Source: Anthonomus grandis grandis | Lineage: Eukaryota; Arthropoda; Insecta; Coleoptera; Curculionidae | Assembly: GCF_022605725.1 (NCBI RefSeq) | Contig: NC_065549.1 | Coordinates: forward strand, 124,001-188,000 | Length of the DNA: 64,000 nucleotides | Direction: 5' to 3' | The notes under the pieces: model-generated | Told to the model about the DNA's origin: nothing | The model's input: only the letters and a program-made list of their open reading frames with translations | Database searches by the model: none | Position numbers and translations under genes: made by a program | Part shown: in pieces, positions 1 through 14,484 of the stretch | Layout: every line of letters starts with the position of its first letter | How positions within the stretch are numbered: position 1 is the first letter of the stretch

Positions 1-3000
1 TTTTTCGGGTATACCCCCCCGTATCGAATTTTTTCACCAAAAATTGATTTTTTTCGAAATCAAACTAAGTATACCAGCGTCTTATTTGGGTCACCTAGAT
101 TACGAAAACACCGGGTTATAACAGAATCCGAGCAGAACTAAGTGAATGAGAGCACTTTGAAAATCCGGAAAAAGTCGTTTTCGACGTCCGTTTTTGAGGC
201 CAAAAATGGGCATCAAAAATGCCATATTTCGGCTATCGTTAAAGCTATGATCTTGCGGATGGTTTTGTTGGATTCAAAATGACGAAACTAAGACAAAACC
301 GTTGGAATTTTCCCGATAGCTCTTTTAGGAGCCGAGATATCGACCTTCAAAGTTTGGGTTTTTTCATTTTTCGGGTATACCCCCCCGTATCGAATTTTTT
401 CACCAAAAATTGATTTTTTTCGAAATCAAACTAAGTATACCAGCGTCTTAATTGGGTCACCTAGATTACGAAAACACCGGGTTATAACAGAATCCGAGCA
501 GAACTAAGGGAATGAGAGCACTTTGAAAATCCGGAAAAAGTCGTTTTCGACGTCCGTTTTTGAGGCCAAAAATGGGCATCAAAAATGCCATATCTCGGCT
601 ATCGTAAAAGCTACGATCTTGCGGATGGTCTCGTTGGATTCAAAATGACGAAACTAAGACAAGACCGTTGGAATTTTCCCGATAGCTCTTTTAGGAGCCG
701 AGATATCGACCTTCAAAGTTTGGGTTTTTTCATTTTTCGGGTATACCCCCACGTATCGAATTTTTTCACCAAAAATTGATTTTTTTCGAAATCAAACTAA
801 GTATACCAGCGTCTTAATTGGGTCACCTAGATTACGAAAACACCGGGTTATAACAGAATCCGAGCAGAACTAAGGGAATGAGAGCACTTTGAAAATCCGG
901 AAAAAGTCGTTTTCGACGTCCGTTTTTGAGGCCAAAAATGGGCATCAAAAATCCCATATCTCGGCTATCGTAAAAGCTACGATCTTGCGGATGGTCTCGT
1001 TGGATTCAAAATGACGAAACTAAGATAAAACCGTTGGAGTTTTCCCGATAGCTCTTATAGGAGCCGAGATATCGGCCTTCAAAGTTTGGGTTTTTTCATT
1101 TTTCGGGTATACCCCCCCGTATCGAATTTTTTCACCAAAAATTGATTTTTTTCGAAATCAAACTAAGTATACCAGCGTCTTAATTGGGTCACCTAGATTA
1201 CGAAAACACCGGGTTATAACAGAATCCGAGCAGAACTAAGGGAATGAGAGCACTTTGAAAATCCGGAAAAAGTCGTTTTCGACGTCCGTTTTTGAGGCCA
1301 AAAATGGGCATCAAAAATGCCATATCTCGGCTATCGTAAAAGCTACGATCTTGCGGATGGTCTCGTTGGATTCAAAATGACGAAACTCAGATAAAACCGT
1401 TGGAATTTTCCCGATAGCTCTTATAGGAGCCGAGATATCGACCTTCAAAGTTTGAGTTTTTTCATTTTTCGGGTATACCCCCCCGTAACGAATTTTTTCA
1501 CCAAAAATTGATTTTTTTCGAAATCAAACTAAGTATACCAGCGTCTTATTTGGGTCACCTAGATTACGAAAACACCGGGTTATAACCGAATCCGAGCAGA
1601 ACTAAGGGAATGAGAGCACTTTGAAAATCCGGAAAAAGTCGTTTTCGACGTCCGTTTTTGAGGCCAAAAATGGGCATCAAAAATGCCATATCTCGGCTAT
1701 CGTAAAAGCTACGATCTTGCGGATGGTCTCGTTGGATTCAAAATGACGAAACTAAGACAAAACCGTTGGAATTTTCCCGATAGCTCTTTTAGGAGCCGAG
1801 ATATCGACCTTCAAAGTTTGAGTTTTTTTATTTTTCGGGTATACCCCCCCGTATCGAATTTTTTCACCAAAAATTAATTTTTTTCGAAATCAAACTAAGT
1901 ATACCAGCGTCTTATTTGGGTCACCTAGATTACGAAAACACCGGGTTATAACAGAATCCGAGCAGAACTAAGGGAATGAGAGCACTTTGAAAATCCGGAA
2001 AAAGTCGTTTTCGACGTCCGTTTTTGAGGCCAAAAATGGGCATCAAAAATGCCATATCTCGGCTATCGTAAAAGCTACGATCTTGCGGATGGTCTCGTTG
2101 GATTCAAAATGACGAAACTCAGATAAAACCGTTGGAATTTTCCCGATAGCTCTTATAGGAGCCGAGATATCGACCTTCAAAGTTTGAGTTTTTTCATTTT
2201 TCGGGTATACCCCCCCGTATCGAATTTTTTCACCAAAAATTGATTTTTTTCGAAATCAAACTAAGTATACCAGCGTCTTATTTGGGTCACCTAGATTACG
2301 AAAACACCGGGTTATAACCGAATCCGAGCAGAACTAAGGGAATGAGAGCACTTTGAAAATCCGGAAAAAGTCGTTTTCGACGTCCGTTTTTGAGGCCAAA
2401 AATGGGCATCAAAAATGCCATATCTCGGCTATCGTAAAAGCTACGATCTTGCGGATGGTCTCGTTGGATTCAAAATGACGAAACTAAGACAAAACCGTTG
2501 GAATTTTCCCGATAGCTCTTTTAGGAGCCGAGATATCGACCTTCAAAGTTTGAGTTTTTTTATTTTTCGGGTATACCCCCCCGTATCGAATTTTTTCACC
2601 AAAAATTAATTTTTTTCGAAATCAAACTAAGTATACCAGCGTCTTATTTGGGTCACCTAGATTACGAAAACACCGGGTTATAATAGAATCCGAGCAGAAC
2701 TAAGGGAATGAGAGCACTTTGAAAATCCGGAAAAAGTCGTTTTCGACGTCCGTTTTTGAGGCCAAAAATGGGCATCAAAAATGCCATATCTCGGCTATCG
2801 TAAAAGCTACGATCTTGCGGATGGTCTTGTTGGATTCAAAATGACGAAACTAAGACAAAACCGTTGGAATTTTCCCGATAGCTCTTTTAGGAGCCGAGAT
2901 ATCGACCTTCAAAGTTTGAGTTTTTTTATTTTTCGGGTATACCCCCCCGTATCGAATTTTTTCACCAAAAATTGATTTTTTTCGAAATCAAACTAAGTAT

Positions 3001-6000
3001 ACCAGCGTCTTATTTGGGTCACCTAGATTACGAAAACACCGGGTTATAACCGAATCCGAGCAGAACTAAGGGAATGAGAGCACTTTGAAAATCCGGAAAA
3101 AGTCGTTTTCGACGTCCGTTTTTGAGGCCAAAAATGGGCATCAAAAATGCCATATCTCGGCTATCGTAAAAGCTACAATCTTGCGGATGGCCTCGTTGGA
3201 TTCAAAATGACGAAACTAAGATAAAACCGTTGGAATTTTCCCGATAGCTCTTATAGGAGCCGAGATATCGACCTTCAAAGTTTGAGTTTATTCATTTTTC
3301 GGGTATACCCCCCCGTATCGAATTTTTTCACCAAAAATTGATTTTTTTCGAAATCAAACTAAGTATACCAGCGTCTTATTTGGGTCACCTAGATTACGAA
3401 AACACCGGGTTATAACCAAATCCGAGCAGAACTAAGGGAATGAGAGCACTTTGAAAATCCGGAAAAAGTCGTTTTCGACGTCCGTTTTTGAGGCCAAAAA
3501 TGGGCATCAAAAATGTCATATCTCGGCTATCGTAAAAGCTACGATCTTGCGGATGGCCTCGTTGGATTCAAAATGACGAAACTAAGATAAAACCGTTGGA
3601 ATTTTCCCGATAGCTCTTATAGGAGCCGAGATATCGACCTTCAAAGTTTGAGTTTATTCATTTTTCGGGTATACCCCCCCGTATCGAATTTTTTCACCAA
3701 AAATTGATTTTTTTCGAAATCAAACTAAGTATACCAGCGTCTTAAATGGGTCACCTAGATTACGAAAACACCGGGTTATAACAGAATCCGAGCAGAACTA
3801 AGGGAATGAGAGCACTTTGAAAATCCGGAAAAAGTCGTTTTCGACGTCCGTTTTTGAGGCCAAAAATGGGCATCAAAAATGCCATATCTCGGCTATCGTA
3901 AAAGCTACGATCTTGCGGATGGTCTCGTTGGATTCAAAATGACGAAACTAAGATAAAACCGTTGGAGTTTTCCCGATAGCTCTTATAGGAGCCGAGATAT
4001 CGGCCTTCAAAGTTTGAGTTTTTTCATTTTTCGGGTATACCCCCCCGTATCGAATTTTTTCACCAAAAATTGATTTTTTTCGAAATCAAACTAAGTATAC
4101 CAGCGTCTTATTTGGGTCACCTAGATTACGAAAACACCGGGTTATAACCGAATCCGAGCAGAACTAAGGGAATGAGAGCACTTTGAAAATCCGGAAAAAG
4201 TCGTTTTCGACGTCCGTTTTTGAGGCCAAAAATGGGCATCAAAAATGCCATATCTCGGCTATCGTATAAGCTACGATCTTGCGGATGGTCTCGTTGGATT
4301 CAAAATGACGAAACTCAGATAAAACCGTTGGAATTTTCCCGATAGCTCTTATAGGAGCCGAGATATCGACCTTCAAAGTTTGAGTTTTTTCATTTTTCGG
4401 GTATACCCCCCCGTATCGAATTTTTTCACCAAAAATTGATTTTTTTCGAAATCAAACTAAGTATACCAGCGTCTTATTTGGGTCACCTAGATTACGAAAA
4501 CACCGGGTTATAACAGAATCCGAGCAAAACTAAGGGAATGAGAGCACTTTGAAAATCCGGAAAAAGTCGTTTTCGACGTCCGTTTTTGAGGCCAAAAATG
4601 GGTATCAAAAATGCCATATCTCGGCTATCGTAAAAGCTACGATCTTGCGGATGGTCTCGTTGGATTCAAAATGACGAAACTAAGACAAAACCTTTGGAAT
4701 TTTCCCGATAGCTCTTATAGGAGCCGAGATATCGACCTTCAAAATTTGGGTTTTTTCATTTTTCGGGTATACCCCCCCGTATCGAATTTTTTCACCAAAA
4801 ATTGATTTTTTTCGAAATCAAACTAAGTATACCAGCGTCTTATTTGGGTCACCTAGATTACGAAAACACCGGGTTATAACCGAATCCGAGCAGAACTAAG
4901 GGAATGAGAGCACTTTGAAAATCCGGAAAAAGTCGTTTTCGACGTCCGTTTTTGAGGCCAAAAATGGGCATCAAAAATGCCATATCTCGGCTATCGTAAA
5001 AGCTACGATCTTGCGGATGGTCTCGTTGGATTCAAAATGACGAAACTCAGATAAAACCGTTGGAATTTTCCCGATAGCTCTTATAGGAGCCGAGATATCG
5101 ACCTTCAAAGTTTGAGTTTTTTCATTTTTCGGGTATACCCCCCCGTATCGAATTTTTTCACCAAAAATTGATTTTTTTCGAAATCAAACTAAGTATACCA
5201 GCGTCTTATTTGGGTCACCTAGATTACGAAAACACCGGGTTATAACCGAATCCGAGCAGAACTAAGGGAATGAGAGCACTTTGAAAATCCGGAAAAAGTC
5301 GTTTTCGACGTCCGTTTTTGAGGCCAAAAATGGGCATCAAAAATGCCATATCTCGGCTATCGTAAAAGCTACGATCTTGCGGATGGTCTCGTTGGATTCA
5401 AAATGACGAAACTAAGATAAAACCGTTGGAGTTTTCCCGATAGCTCTTATAGGAGCCGAGATATCGGCCTTCAAAGTTTGAGTTTTTTCATTTTTCGGGT
5501 ATACCCCCCCCGTATCGAATTTTTTCACCAAAAATTGATTTTTTTCGAAATCAAACTAAGTATACCAGCGTCTTATTTGGGTCACCTAGATTACGAAAAC
5601 ACCGGGTTATAACAGAATCCGAGCAAAACTAAGGGAATGAGAGCACTTTGAAAATCCGGAAAAAGTCGTTTTCGACGTCCGTTTTTGAGGCCAAAAATGG
5701 GTATCAAAAATGCCATATCTCGGCTATCGTAAAAGCTACGATCTTGCGGATGGTCTCGTTGGATTCAAAATGACGAAACTAAGACAAAACCGTTGGAATT
5801 TTCCCGATAGCTCTTTTAGGAGCCGAGATATCGACCTTCAAAGTTTGAGTTTTTTCATTTTTCGGGTATACCCCCCCGTATCGAATTTTTTCACCAAAAA
5901 TTAATTTTTTTCGAAATCAAACTAAGTATACCAGCGTCTTATTTGGGTCACCTAGATTACGAAAACACCGGGTTATAACAGAATCCGAGCAGAACTAAGG

Positions 6001-6808
6001 GAATGAGAGCACTTTGAAAATCCGGAAAAAGTCGTTTTCGACGTCCGTTTTTGAGGCCAAAAATGGGCATCAAAAATGCCATATCTCGGCTATCGTAAAA
6101 GCTACGATCTTGCGGATGGTCTCGTTGGATTCAAAATGACGAAACTAAGACAAAACCGTTGGAATTTTCCCGATAGCTCTTTTAGGAGCCGAGATATCGA
6201 CCTTCAAAGTTTGAGTTTTTTCATTTTTCGGGTATACCCCCCCCGTATCGAATTTTTTCACCAAAAATTAATTTTTTTCGAAATCAAACTAAGTATACCA
6301 GCGTCTTATTTGGGTCACCTAGATTACGAAAACACCGGGTTATAACAGAATCCGAGCAGAACTAAGGGAATGAGAGCACTTTGAAAATCCGGAAAAAGTC
6401 GTTTTCGACGTCCGTTTTTGAGGCCAAAAATGGGCATCAAAAATGCCATATCTCGGCTATCGTAAAAGCTACGATCTTGCGGATGGTCTCGTTGGATTCA
6501 AAATGACGAAACTAAGACAAAACCGTTGGAATTTTCCCGACAGCTCTTTTAGGAGCCGAGATATCGACCTTCAAAGTTTGGGTTTTTTCATTTTTCGGGT
6601 ATACCCCCCCGTATCGAATTTTTTCACCAAAAATTAATTTTTTTCGAAATCAAACTAAGTATACCAGCGTCTTATTTGGGTCACCTAGATTACGAAAACA
6701 CCGGGTTATAACAGAATCCGAGCAAAACTAAGGGAATGAGAGCACTTTGAAAATTCGGAAAAAGTCGTTTTCGACGTCCGTTTTTAAGGCCAAAAATGGG
6801 CATCAAAA

Positions 6809-9800
6809 ATGCCATATCTCGGCTATCGTATAAGCTACGATCTTGCGGATGGTCTCGTTGGATTCAAAATGACGAAACTCAGATAAAACCGTTGGAATTT
6901 TCCCGATAGCTCTTATAGGAGCCGAGATATCGACCTTCAAAGTTTGAGTTTTTTCATTTTTCGGGTATACCCCCCCGTATCAAATTTTTTCACCAAAAAT
7001 TGATTTTTTTCGAAATCAAACTAAGTATACCAGCGTCTTATTTGGGTCACCTAGATTACGAAAACACCGGGTTATAACCGAATCCGAGCAGAACTAAGGG
7101 AATGAGAGCACTTTGACAATCCGGAAAAAGTCGTTTTCGACGTCCGTTTTTGAGGCCAAAAATGGGCATCAAAAATGCCATATCTCGGCTATCGTAAAAG
7201 CTACGATCTTGCGGATGGTCTCGTTGGATTCAAAATGACGAAACTCAGATAAAACCGTTGGAATTTTCCCGATAGCTCTTATAGGAGCCGAGATATCGAC
7301 CTTCAAAGTTTGAGTTTTTTCATTTTTCGGGTATACCCCCCCGTATCAAATTTTTTCACCAAAAATTGATTTTTTTCGAAATCAAACTAAGTATACCAGC
7401 GTCTTATTTGGGTCACCTAGATTACGAAAACACCGGGTTATAACCGAATCCGAGCAGAACTAAGGGAATGAGAGCACTTTGAAAATTCGGAAAAAGTCGT
7501 TTTCGACGTCCGTTTTTAAGGCCAAAAATGGGCATCAAAAATGCCATATCTCGGCTATCGTATAAGCTACGATCTTGCGGATGGTCTCGTTGGATTCAAA
7601 ATGACGAAACTCAGATAAAACCGTTGGAATTTTCCCGATAGCTCTTATAGGAGCCGAGATATCGACCTTCAAAGTTTGGGTTTTTTCATTTTTCGGGTAT
7701 ACCCCCCCGTATCTAATTTTTTCACCAAAAATTGATTTTTTTCGAAATCAAACTAAGTATACCAGCGTCTTAATTGGGTCACCTAGATTACGAAAACACC
7801 GGGTTATAACAGAATCCGAGCAGAACTAAGGGAATGAGAGCACTTTGAAAATCCAGAAAAAGTCGTTTTCGACGTCCGTTTTTGAGGCCAAAAATGGGCA
7901 TCAAAAATGCCATATCTCGGCTATCGTAAAAGCTACGATCTTGCGGATGGTCTCGTTGGATTCAAAATGACGAAACTCAGATAAAACCGTTGGAATTTTC
8001 CCGATAGCTCTTATAGGAGCCGAGATATCGACCTTCAAAGTTTGAGTTTTTTCATTTTTCGGGTATACCCCCCCGTATCAAATTTTTTCACCAAAAATTG
8101 ATTTTTTTCGAAATCAAACTAAGTATACCAGCGTCTTATTTGGGTCACCTAGATTACGAAAACACCGGGTTATAACCGAATCCGAGCAGAACTAAGGGAA
8201 TGAGAGCACTTTGAAAATCCGGAAAAAGTCGTTTTCGACGTCCGTTTTTGAGGCCAAAAATGGGCATCAAAAATGCCATATCTCGGCTATCGTAAAAGCT
8301 ACGATCTTGCGGATGGTCTCGTTGGATTCAAAATGACGAAACTCAGATAAAACCGTTGGAATTTTCCCGATAGCTCTTATAGGAGCCGAGATATCGACCT
8401 TCAAAATTTGGGTTTTTTCATTTTTCGGGTATACCCCCCCGTATCGAATTTTTTCACCAAAAATTGATTTTTTTCGAAATCAAACTAAGTATACCAGCGT
8501 CTTAAATGGGTCACCTAGATTACGAAAACACCGGGTTATAACAGAATCCGAGCAGAACTAAGGGAATGAGAGCACTTTGAAAATCCGGAAAAAGTCGTTT
8601 TCGACGTCCGTTTTTGAGGCCAAAAATGGGCATCAAAAATGCCATATCTCGGCTATCGTAAAAGCTACGATCTTGCGGATGGTCTCGTTGGATTCAAAAT
8701 GACGAAACTAAGATAAAACCGTTGGAGTTTTCCCGATAGCTCTTATAGGAGCCGAGATATCGACCTTCAAAGTTTGAGTTTTTTCATTTTTCGGGTATAC
8801 CCCCCCGTATCGAATTTTTTCACCAAAAATTGATTTTTTTCGAAATCAAACTAAGTATACCAGCGTCTTATTTGGGTCACCTAGATTACGAAAACACCGG
8901 GTTATAACCGAATCCGAGCAGAACTAAGGGAATGAGAGCACTTTGAAAATTCGGAAAAAGTCGTTTTCGACGTCCGTTTTTAAGGCCAAAAATGGGCATC
9001 AAAAATGCCATATCTCGGCTATCGTATAAGCTACGATCTTGCGGATGGTCTCGTTGGATTCAAAATGACGAAACTCAGATAAAACCGTTGGAATTTTCCC
9101 GATAGCTCTTATAGGAGCCGAGATATCGACCTTCAAAGTTTGAGTTTTTTCATTTTTCGGGTATACCCCCCCGTATCAAATTTTTTCACCAAAAATTGAT
9201 TTTTTTCGAAATCAAACTAAGTATACCAGCGTCTTATTTGGGTCACCTAGATTACGAAAACACCGGGTTATAACCGAATCCGAGCAGAACTAAGGGAATG
9301 AGAGCACTTTGAAAATCCGGAAAAAGTCGTTTTCGACGTCCGTTTTTGAGGCCAAAAATGGGCATCAAAAATGCCATATCTCGGCTATCGTAAAAGCTAC
9401 GATCTTGCGGATGGTCTCGTTGGATTCAAAATGACGAAACTCAGATAAAACCGTTGGAATTTTCCCGATAGCTCTTATAGGAGCCGAGATATCGACCTTC
9501 AAAGTTTGAGTTTTTTCATTTTTCGGGTATACCCCCCCGTATCGAATTTTTTCACCAAAAATTGATTTTTTTCGAAATCAAACTAAGTATACCAGCGTCT
9601 TATTTGGGTCACCTAGATTACGAAAACACCGGGTTATAACCGAATCCGAGCAGAACTAAGGGAATGAGAGCACTTTGAAAATTCGGAAAAAGTCGTTTTC
9701 GACGTCCGTTTTTAAGGCCAAAAATGGGCATCAAAAATGCCATATCTCGGCTATCGTATAAGCTACGATCTTGCGGATGGTCTCGTTGGATTCAAAATGA

Positions 9801-10834
9801 CGAAACTCAGATAAAACCGTTGGAATTTTCCCGATAGCTCTTATAGGAGCCGAGATATCGACCTTCAAAGTTTGAGTTTTTTCATTTTTCGGGTATACCC
9901 CCCCGTATCAAATTTTTTCACCAAAAATTGATTTTTTTCGAAATCAAACTAAGTATACCAGCGTCTTATTTGGGTCACCTAGATTACGAAAACACCGGGT
10001 TATAACCGAATCCGAGCAGAACTAAGGGAATGAGAGCACTTTGACAATCCGGAAAAAGTCGTTTTCGACGTCCGTTTTTGAGGCCAAAAATGGGCATCAA
10101 AAATGCCATATCTCGGCTATCGTAAAAGCTACGATCTTGCGGATGGTCTCGTTGGATTCAAAATGACGAAACTCAGATAAAACCGTTGGAATTTTCCCGA
10201 TAGCTCTTATAGGAGCCGAGATATCGACCTTCAAAGTTTGAGTTTTTTCATTTTTCGGGTATACCCCCCCGTATCAAATTTTTTCACCAAAAATTGATTT
10301 TTTTCGAAATCAAACTAAGTATACCAGCGTCTTATTTGGGTCACCTAGATTACGAAAACACCGGGTTATAACCGAATCCGAGCAGAACTAAGGGAATGAG
10401 AGCACTTTGAAAATTCGGAAAAAGTCGTTTTCGACGTCCGTTTTTAAGGCCAAAAATGGGCATCAAAAATGCCATATCTCGGCTATCGTATAAGCTACGA
10501 TCTTGCGGATGGTCTCGTTGGATTCAAAATGACGAAACTCAGATAAAACCGTTGGAATTTTCCCGATAGCTCTTATAGGAGCCGAGATATCGACCTTCAA
10601 AGTTTGGGTTTTTTCATTTTTCGGGTATACCCCCCCGTATCTAATTTTTTCACCAAAAATTGATTTTTTTCGAAATCAAACTAAGTATACCAGCGTCTTA
10701 AATGGGTCACCTAGATTACGAAAACACCGGGTTATAACAGAATCCGAGCAGAACTAAGGGAATGAGAGCACTTTGAAAATCCGGAAAAAGTCGTTTTCGA
10801 CGTCCGTTTTTGAGGCCAAAAATGGGCATCAAAA
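6809..10834 (+). repeat. Satellite sub-block with dimeric higher-order period (732 bp)
   Basis: Units carrying ATCGTATAAGC, preceded by the linked variants AAATTCGG and TTTTTAAGGCC, alternate with units carrying ATCGTAAAAGC and AAATCCGG. The marked units start at 6809, 7541, 9005, 9737 and 10469, so the true repeat here is a 732-bp dimer. The interruption at 7907-9004 contains differently marked units. The same alternation appears at 15949, 16681 and 17413 in the second copy of this region. An earlier weaker dimer (1317/1683 and 2049/2415) alternates AAACTCAGATAAAACC with AAACTAAGACAAAACC. Confidence 0.85.
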
Positions 10835-11200
10835 ATGCCATATCTCGGCTATCGTTAAAGCTACGATCTTGCGGATGGTCTCGTTGGATTCAAAATGACG
10901 AAACTAAGACAAAACCGTTGGAATTTTCCCGATAGCTCTTTTAGGAGCCGAGATATCGACCTTCAAAGTTTGGGTTTTTTCATTTTTCGGGTATACCCCC
11001 CCGTATCGAATTTTTTCACCAAAAATTAATTTTTTTCGAAATCAAACTAAGTATACCAGCGTCTTATTTGGGTCACCTAGATTACGAAAACACCGGGTTA
11101 TAACAGAATCCGAGCAGAACTAAGGGAATGAGAGCACTTTGAAAATCCGGAAAAAGTCGTTTTCGACGTCCGTTTTTGAGGCCAAAAATGGGCATCAAAA

Positions 11201-11555
11201 ATGCCATATCTCGGCTATCGTAAAAGCTACGATTTTGCGGATGGTCTCGTTGGATTCAAAATGACGAAACCGTTGGAATTTTCCCGATAGCTCTTTTAGG
11301 AGCCGAGATATCGACCTTCAAAGTTTGGGTTTTTTCATTTTTCGGGTATACCCCCCCGTATCGAATTTTTTCACCAAAAATTAATTTTTTTCGAAATCAA
11401 ACTAAGTATACCAGCGTCTTATTTGGGTCACCTAGATTACGAAAACACCGGGTTATAACCGAATCCGAGCAGAACTAAGGGAATGAGAGCACTTTGAAAA
11501 TCCGGAAAAAGTCGTTTTCGACGTCCGTTTTTGAGGCCAAAAATGGGCATCAAAA
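11201..11555 (+). repeat. 355-bp satellite unit with an 11-bp deletion
   Basis: In this unit ATGACGAAAC runs directly into CGTTGGAATT, losing the 11 bases that normally lie between them (the taagacaaaac segment), and it carries GATTTTGCGG instead of GATCTTGCGG. The only other unit with both changes is 18877-19231, so the two are copies of one event rather than independent deletions. Confidence 0.9.
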
Positions 11556-11750
11556 ATGCCATATCTCGGCTATCGTAAAAGCTACGATCTTGCGGGTGGT
11601 CTCGTTGGATTCAAAATGACGAAACTAAGACAAAACCGTTGGAATTTTCCCGATAGCTCTTTTAGGAGCCGAGATATCGACCTTCAAAGTTTGAGTTTTT
11701 TCATTTTTCGGGTATACCCCCCCGTATCGAATTTTTTCACCAAAAATTGA
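11556..11750 (+). other. Representative of a recurrent 64-codon ORF in the satellite (probably not a gene)
   Basis: Starting at the ATGCCATATC landmark, 29 of the 64 units have an uninterrupted frame of 64 codons (89 in three units where a one-base insertion in the C- or T-run shifts the end). The peptide begins MPYLGYRKSYDLA and ends SNFFTKN. Most other units lose it through the same change, CAA to TAA in AAGACAAAACC versus AAGATAAAACC, and a few through TAA in ATCGTTAAAG, through TATAAG, or through loss of the ATG (951). I see no promoter, splice site or domain. The pattern follows the array's variant families rather than protein constraint, so I read it as incidental. Confidence 0.3.
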
Positions 11751-14484
11751 TTTTTTTCGAAATCAAACTAAGTATACCAGCGTCTTATTTGAGTCACCTA
11801 GATTACGAAAACACCGGGTTATAACAGAATCCGAGCAGAACTAAGGGAATGAGAGCACTTTGAAAATCCGGAAAAAGTCGTTTTCGACGTCCGTTTTTGA
11901 GGCCAAAAATGGGCATCAAAAATGCCATATCTCGGCTATCGTAAAAGCTACGATCTTGCGGGTGGTCTCGTTGGATTCAAAATGACGAAACTAAGACAAA
12001 ACCGTTGGAATTTTCCCGATAGCTCTTTTAGGAGCCGAGATATCGACCTTCAAAGTTTGAGTTTTTTCATTTTTCGGGTATACCCCCCCGTATCGAATTT
12101 TTTCACCAAAAATTGATTTTTTTCGAAATCAAACTAAGTATACCAGCGTCTTATTTGAGTCACCTAGATTACGAAAACACCGGGTTATAACAGAATCCGA
12201 GCAGAACTAAGGGAATGAGAGCACTTTGAAAATCCGGAAAAAGTCGTTTTCGACGTCCGTTTTTAAGGCCAAAAATGGGCATCAAAAATGCCATATCTTG
12301 GGTATCGTAAAAGCTACGATCTTGCGGATGGTCTCGTTGGATTCAAAATGACGAAACTAAGACAAAACCGTTGGAATTTTCCCGATAGCTCTTTTAGGAG
12401 CCGAGATATCGACCTTCAAAGTTTGGGTTTTTTCATTTTTCGGGTATACCCCCCCGTATCAAATTTTTTCACCAAAAATTGATTTTTTTCGAAATCAAAC
12501 TAAGTATACCAGCGTCTTATTTGAGTCACCTAGATTACGAAAACACCGGGTTATAACAGAATCCGAGCAGAACTAAGGGAATGAGAGCACTTTGAAAATC
12601 CGGAAAAAGTCGTTTTCGACGTCCGTTTTTGAGGCCAAAAATGGGCATCAAAAATGCCATATCTCGGCTATCGTAAAAGGTACGATCTTGCGGTTGGTCT
12701 CGTTGGATTCAAAATGACGAAACTAAGACAAAACCGTTGGAATTTTCCCGATAGCTCTTATAGGAGCCGAGATATCGACCTTCAAAGTTTGAGTTTTTTC
12801 ATTTTTCGGGTATACCCCCCCGTATCGAATTTTTTCACCAAAAATTGATTTTTTTCGAAATCAAACTAAGTATACCAGCGTCTTATTTGAGTCACCTAGA
12901 TTACGAAAACACCGGGTTATAACAGAATCCGAGCAGAACTAAGGGAATGAGAGCACTTTGAAAATCCGGAAAAAGTCGTTTTCGACGTCCGTTTTTGAGG
13001 CCAAAAATGGGCATCAAAAATGCCATATCTCGGCTATCGTAAAAGCTACGATCTTGCGGGTGGTCTCGTTGGATTCAAAATGACGAAACTAAGACAAAAC
13101 CGTTGGAATTTTCCCGATAGCTCTTTTAGGAGCCGAGATATCGACCTTCAAAGTTTGAGTTTTTTCATTTTTCGGGTATACCCCCCCGTATCGAATTTTT
13201 TCACCAAAAATTGATTTTTTTCGAAATCAAACTAAGTATACCAGCGTCTTATTTGAGTCACCTAGATTACGAAAACACCGGGTTATAACAGAATCCGAGC
13301 AGAACTAAGGGAATGAGAGCACTTTGAAAATCCGGAAAAAGTCGTTTTCGACGTCCGTTTTTGAGGCCAAAAATGGGCATCAAAAATGCCATATCTTGGG
13401 TATCGTAAAAGCTACGATCTTGCGGATGGTCTCGTTGGATTCAAAATGACGAAACTAAGACAAAACCGTTGGAATTTTCCCGATAGCTCTTTTAGGAGCC
13501 GAGATATCGACCTTCAAAGTTTGGGTTTTTTCATTTTTCGGGTATACCCCCCCGTATCGAATTTTTTCACCAAAAATTGATTTTTTTCGAAATCAAACTA
13601 AGTATACCAGCGTCTTATTTGAGTCACCTAGATTACGAAAACACCGGGTTATAACAGAATCCGAGCAGAACTAAGGGAATGAGAGCACTTTGAAAATCCG
13701 GAAAAAGTCGTTTTCGACGTCCGTTTTTGAGGCCAAAAATGGGCATCAAAAATGCCATATCTCGGCTATCGTAAAAGCTACGATCTTGCGGGTGGTCTCG
13801 TTGGATTCAAAATGACGAAACTAAGACAAAACCGTTGGAATTTTCCCGATAGCTCTTTTAGGAGCCGAGATATCGACCTTCAAAGTTTGAGTTTTTTCAT
13901 TTTTCGGGTATACCCCCCCGTATCGAATTTTTTCACCAAAAATTGATTTTTTTCGAAATCAAACTAAGTATACCAGCGTCTTATTTGAGTCACCTAGATT
14001 ACGAAAACACCGGGTTATAACAGAATCCGAGCAGAACTAAGGGAATGAGAGCACTTTGAAAATCCGGAAAAAGTCGTTTTCGACGTCCGTTTTTGAGGCC
14101 AAAAATGGGCATCAAAAATGCCATATCTCGGCTATCGTAAAAGCTACGATCTTGCGGGTGGTCTCGTTGGATTCAAAATGACGAAACTAAGACAAAACCG
14201 TTGGAATTTTCCCGATAGCTCTTTTAGGAGCCGAGATATCGACCTTCAAAGTTTGAGTTTTTTTCATTTTTCGGGTATACCCCCCCGTATCGAATTTTTT
14301 CACCAAAAATTGATTTTTTTCGAAATCAAACTAAGTATACCAGCGTCTTATTTGGGTCACCTAGATTACGAAAACACCGGGTTATAACAGAATCCGAGCA
14401 AAACTAAGGGAATGAGAGCACTTTGAAAATCCGGAAAAAGTCGTTTTCGACGTCCGTTTTTGAGGCCAAAAATGGGTATCAAAA
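11556..14484 (+). repeat. Satellite sub-block with trimeric higher-order period (1098 bp), first copy
   Basis: Units with ATATCTTGGGTATCG start at 12288 and 13386, exactly 1098 bp apart. Each is followed by two units that carry CTTGCGGGTGG or, once at 12654, the private variant AAAAGGTACGATCTTGCGGTTGG. Nearly all units here also share TTATTTGAGTCACC instead of TTATTTGGGTCACC. The block ends with a unit at 14118 holding an extra T in its T-run. The whole series of eight units recurs in the same order 8408 bp downstream. Confidence 0.88.
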
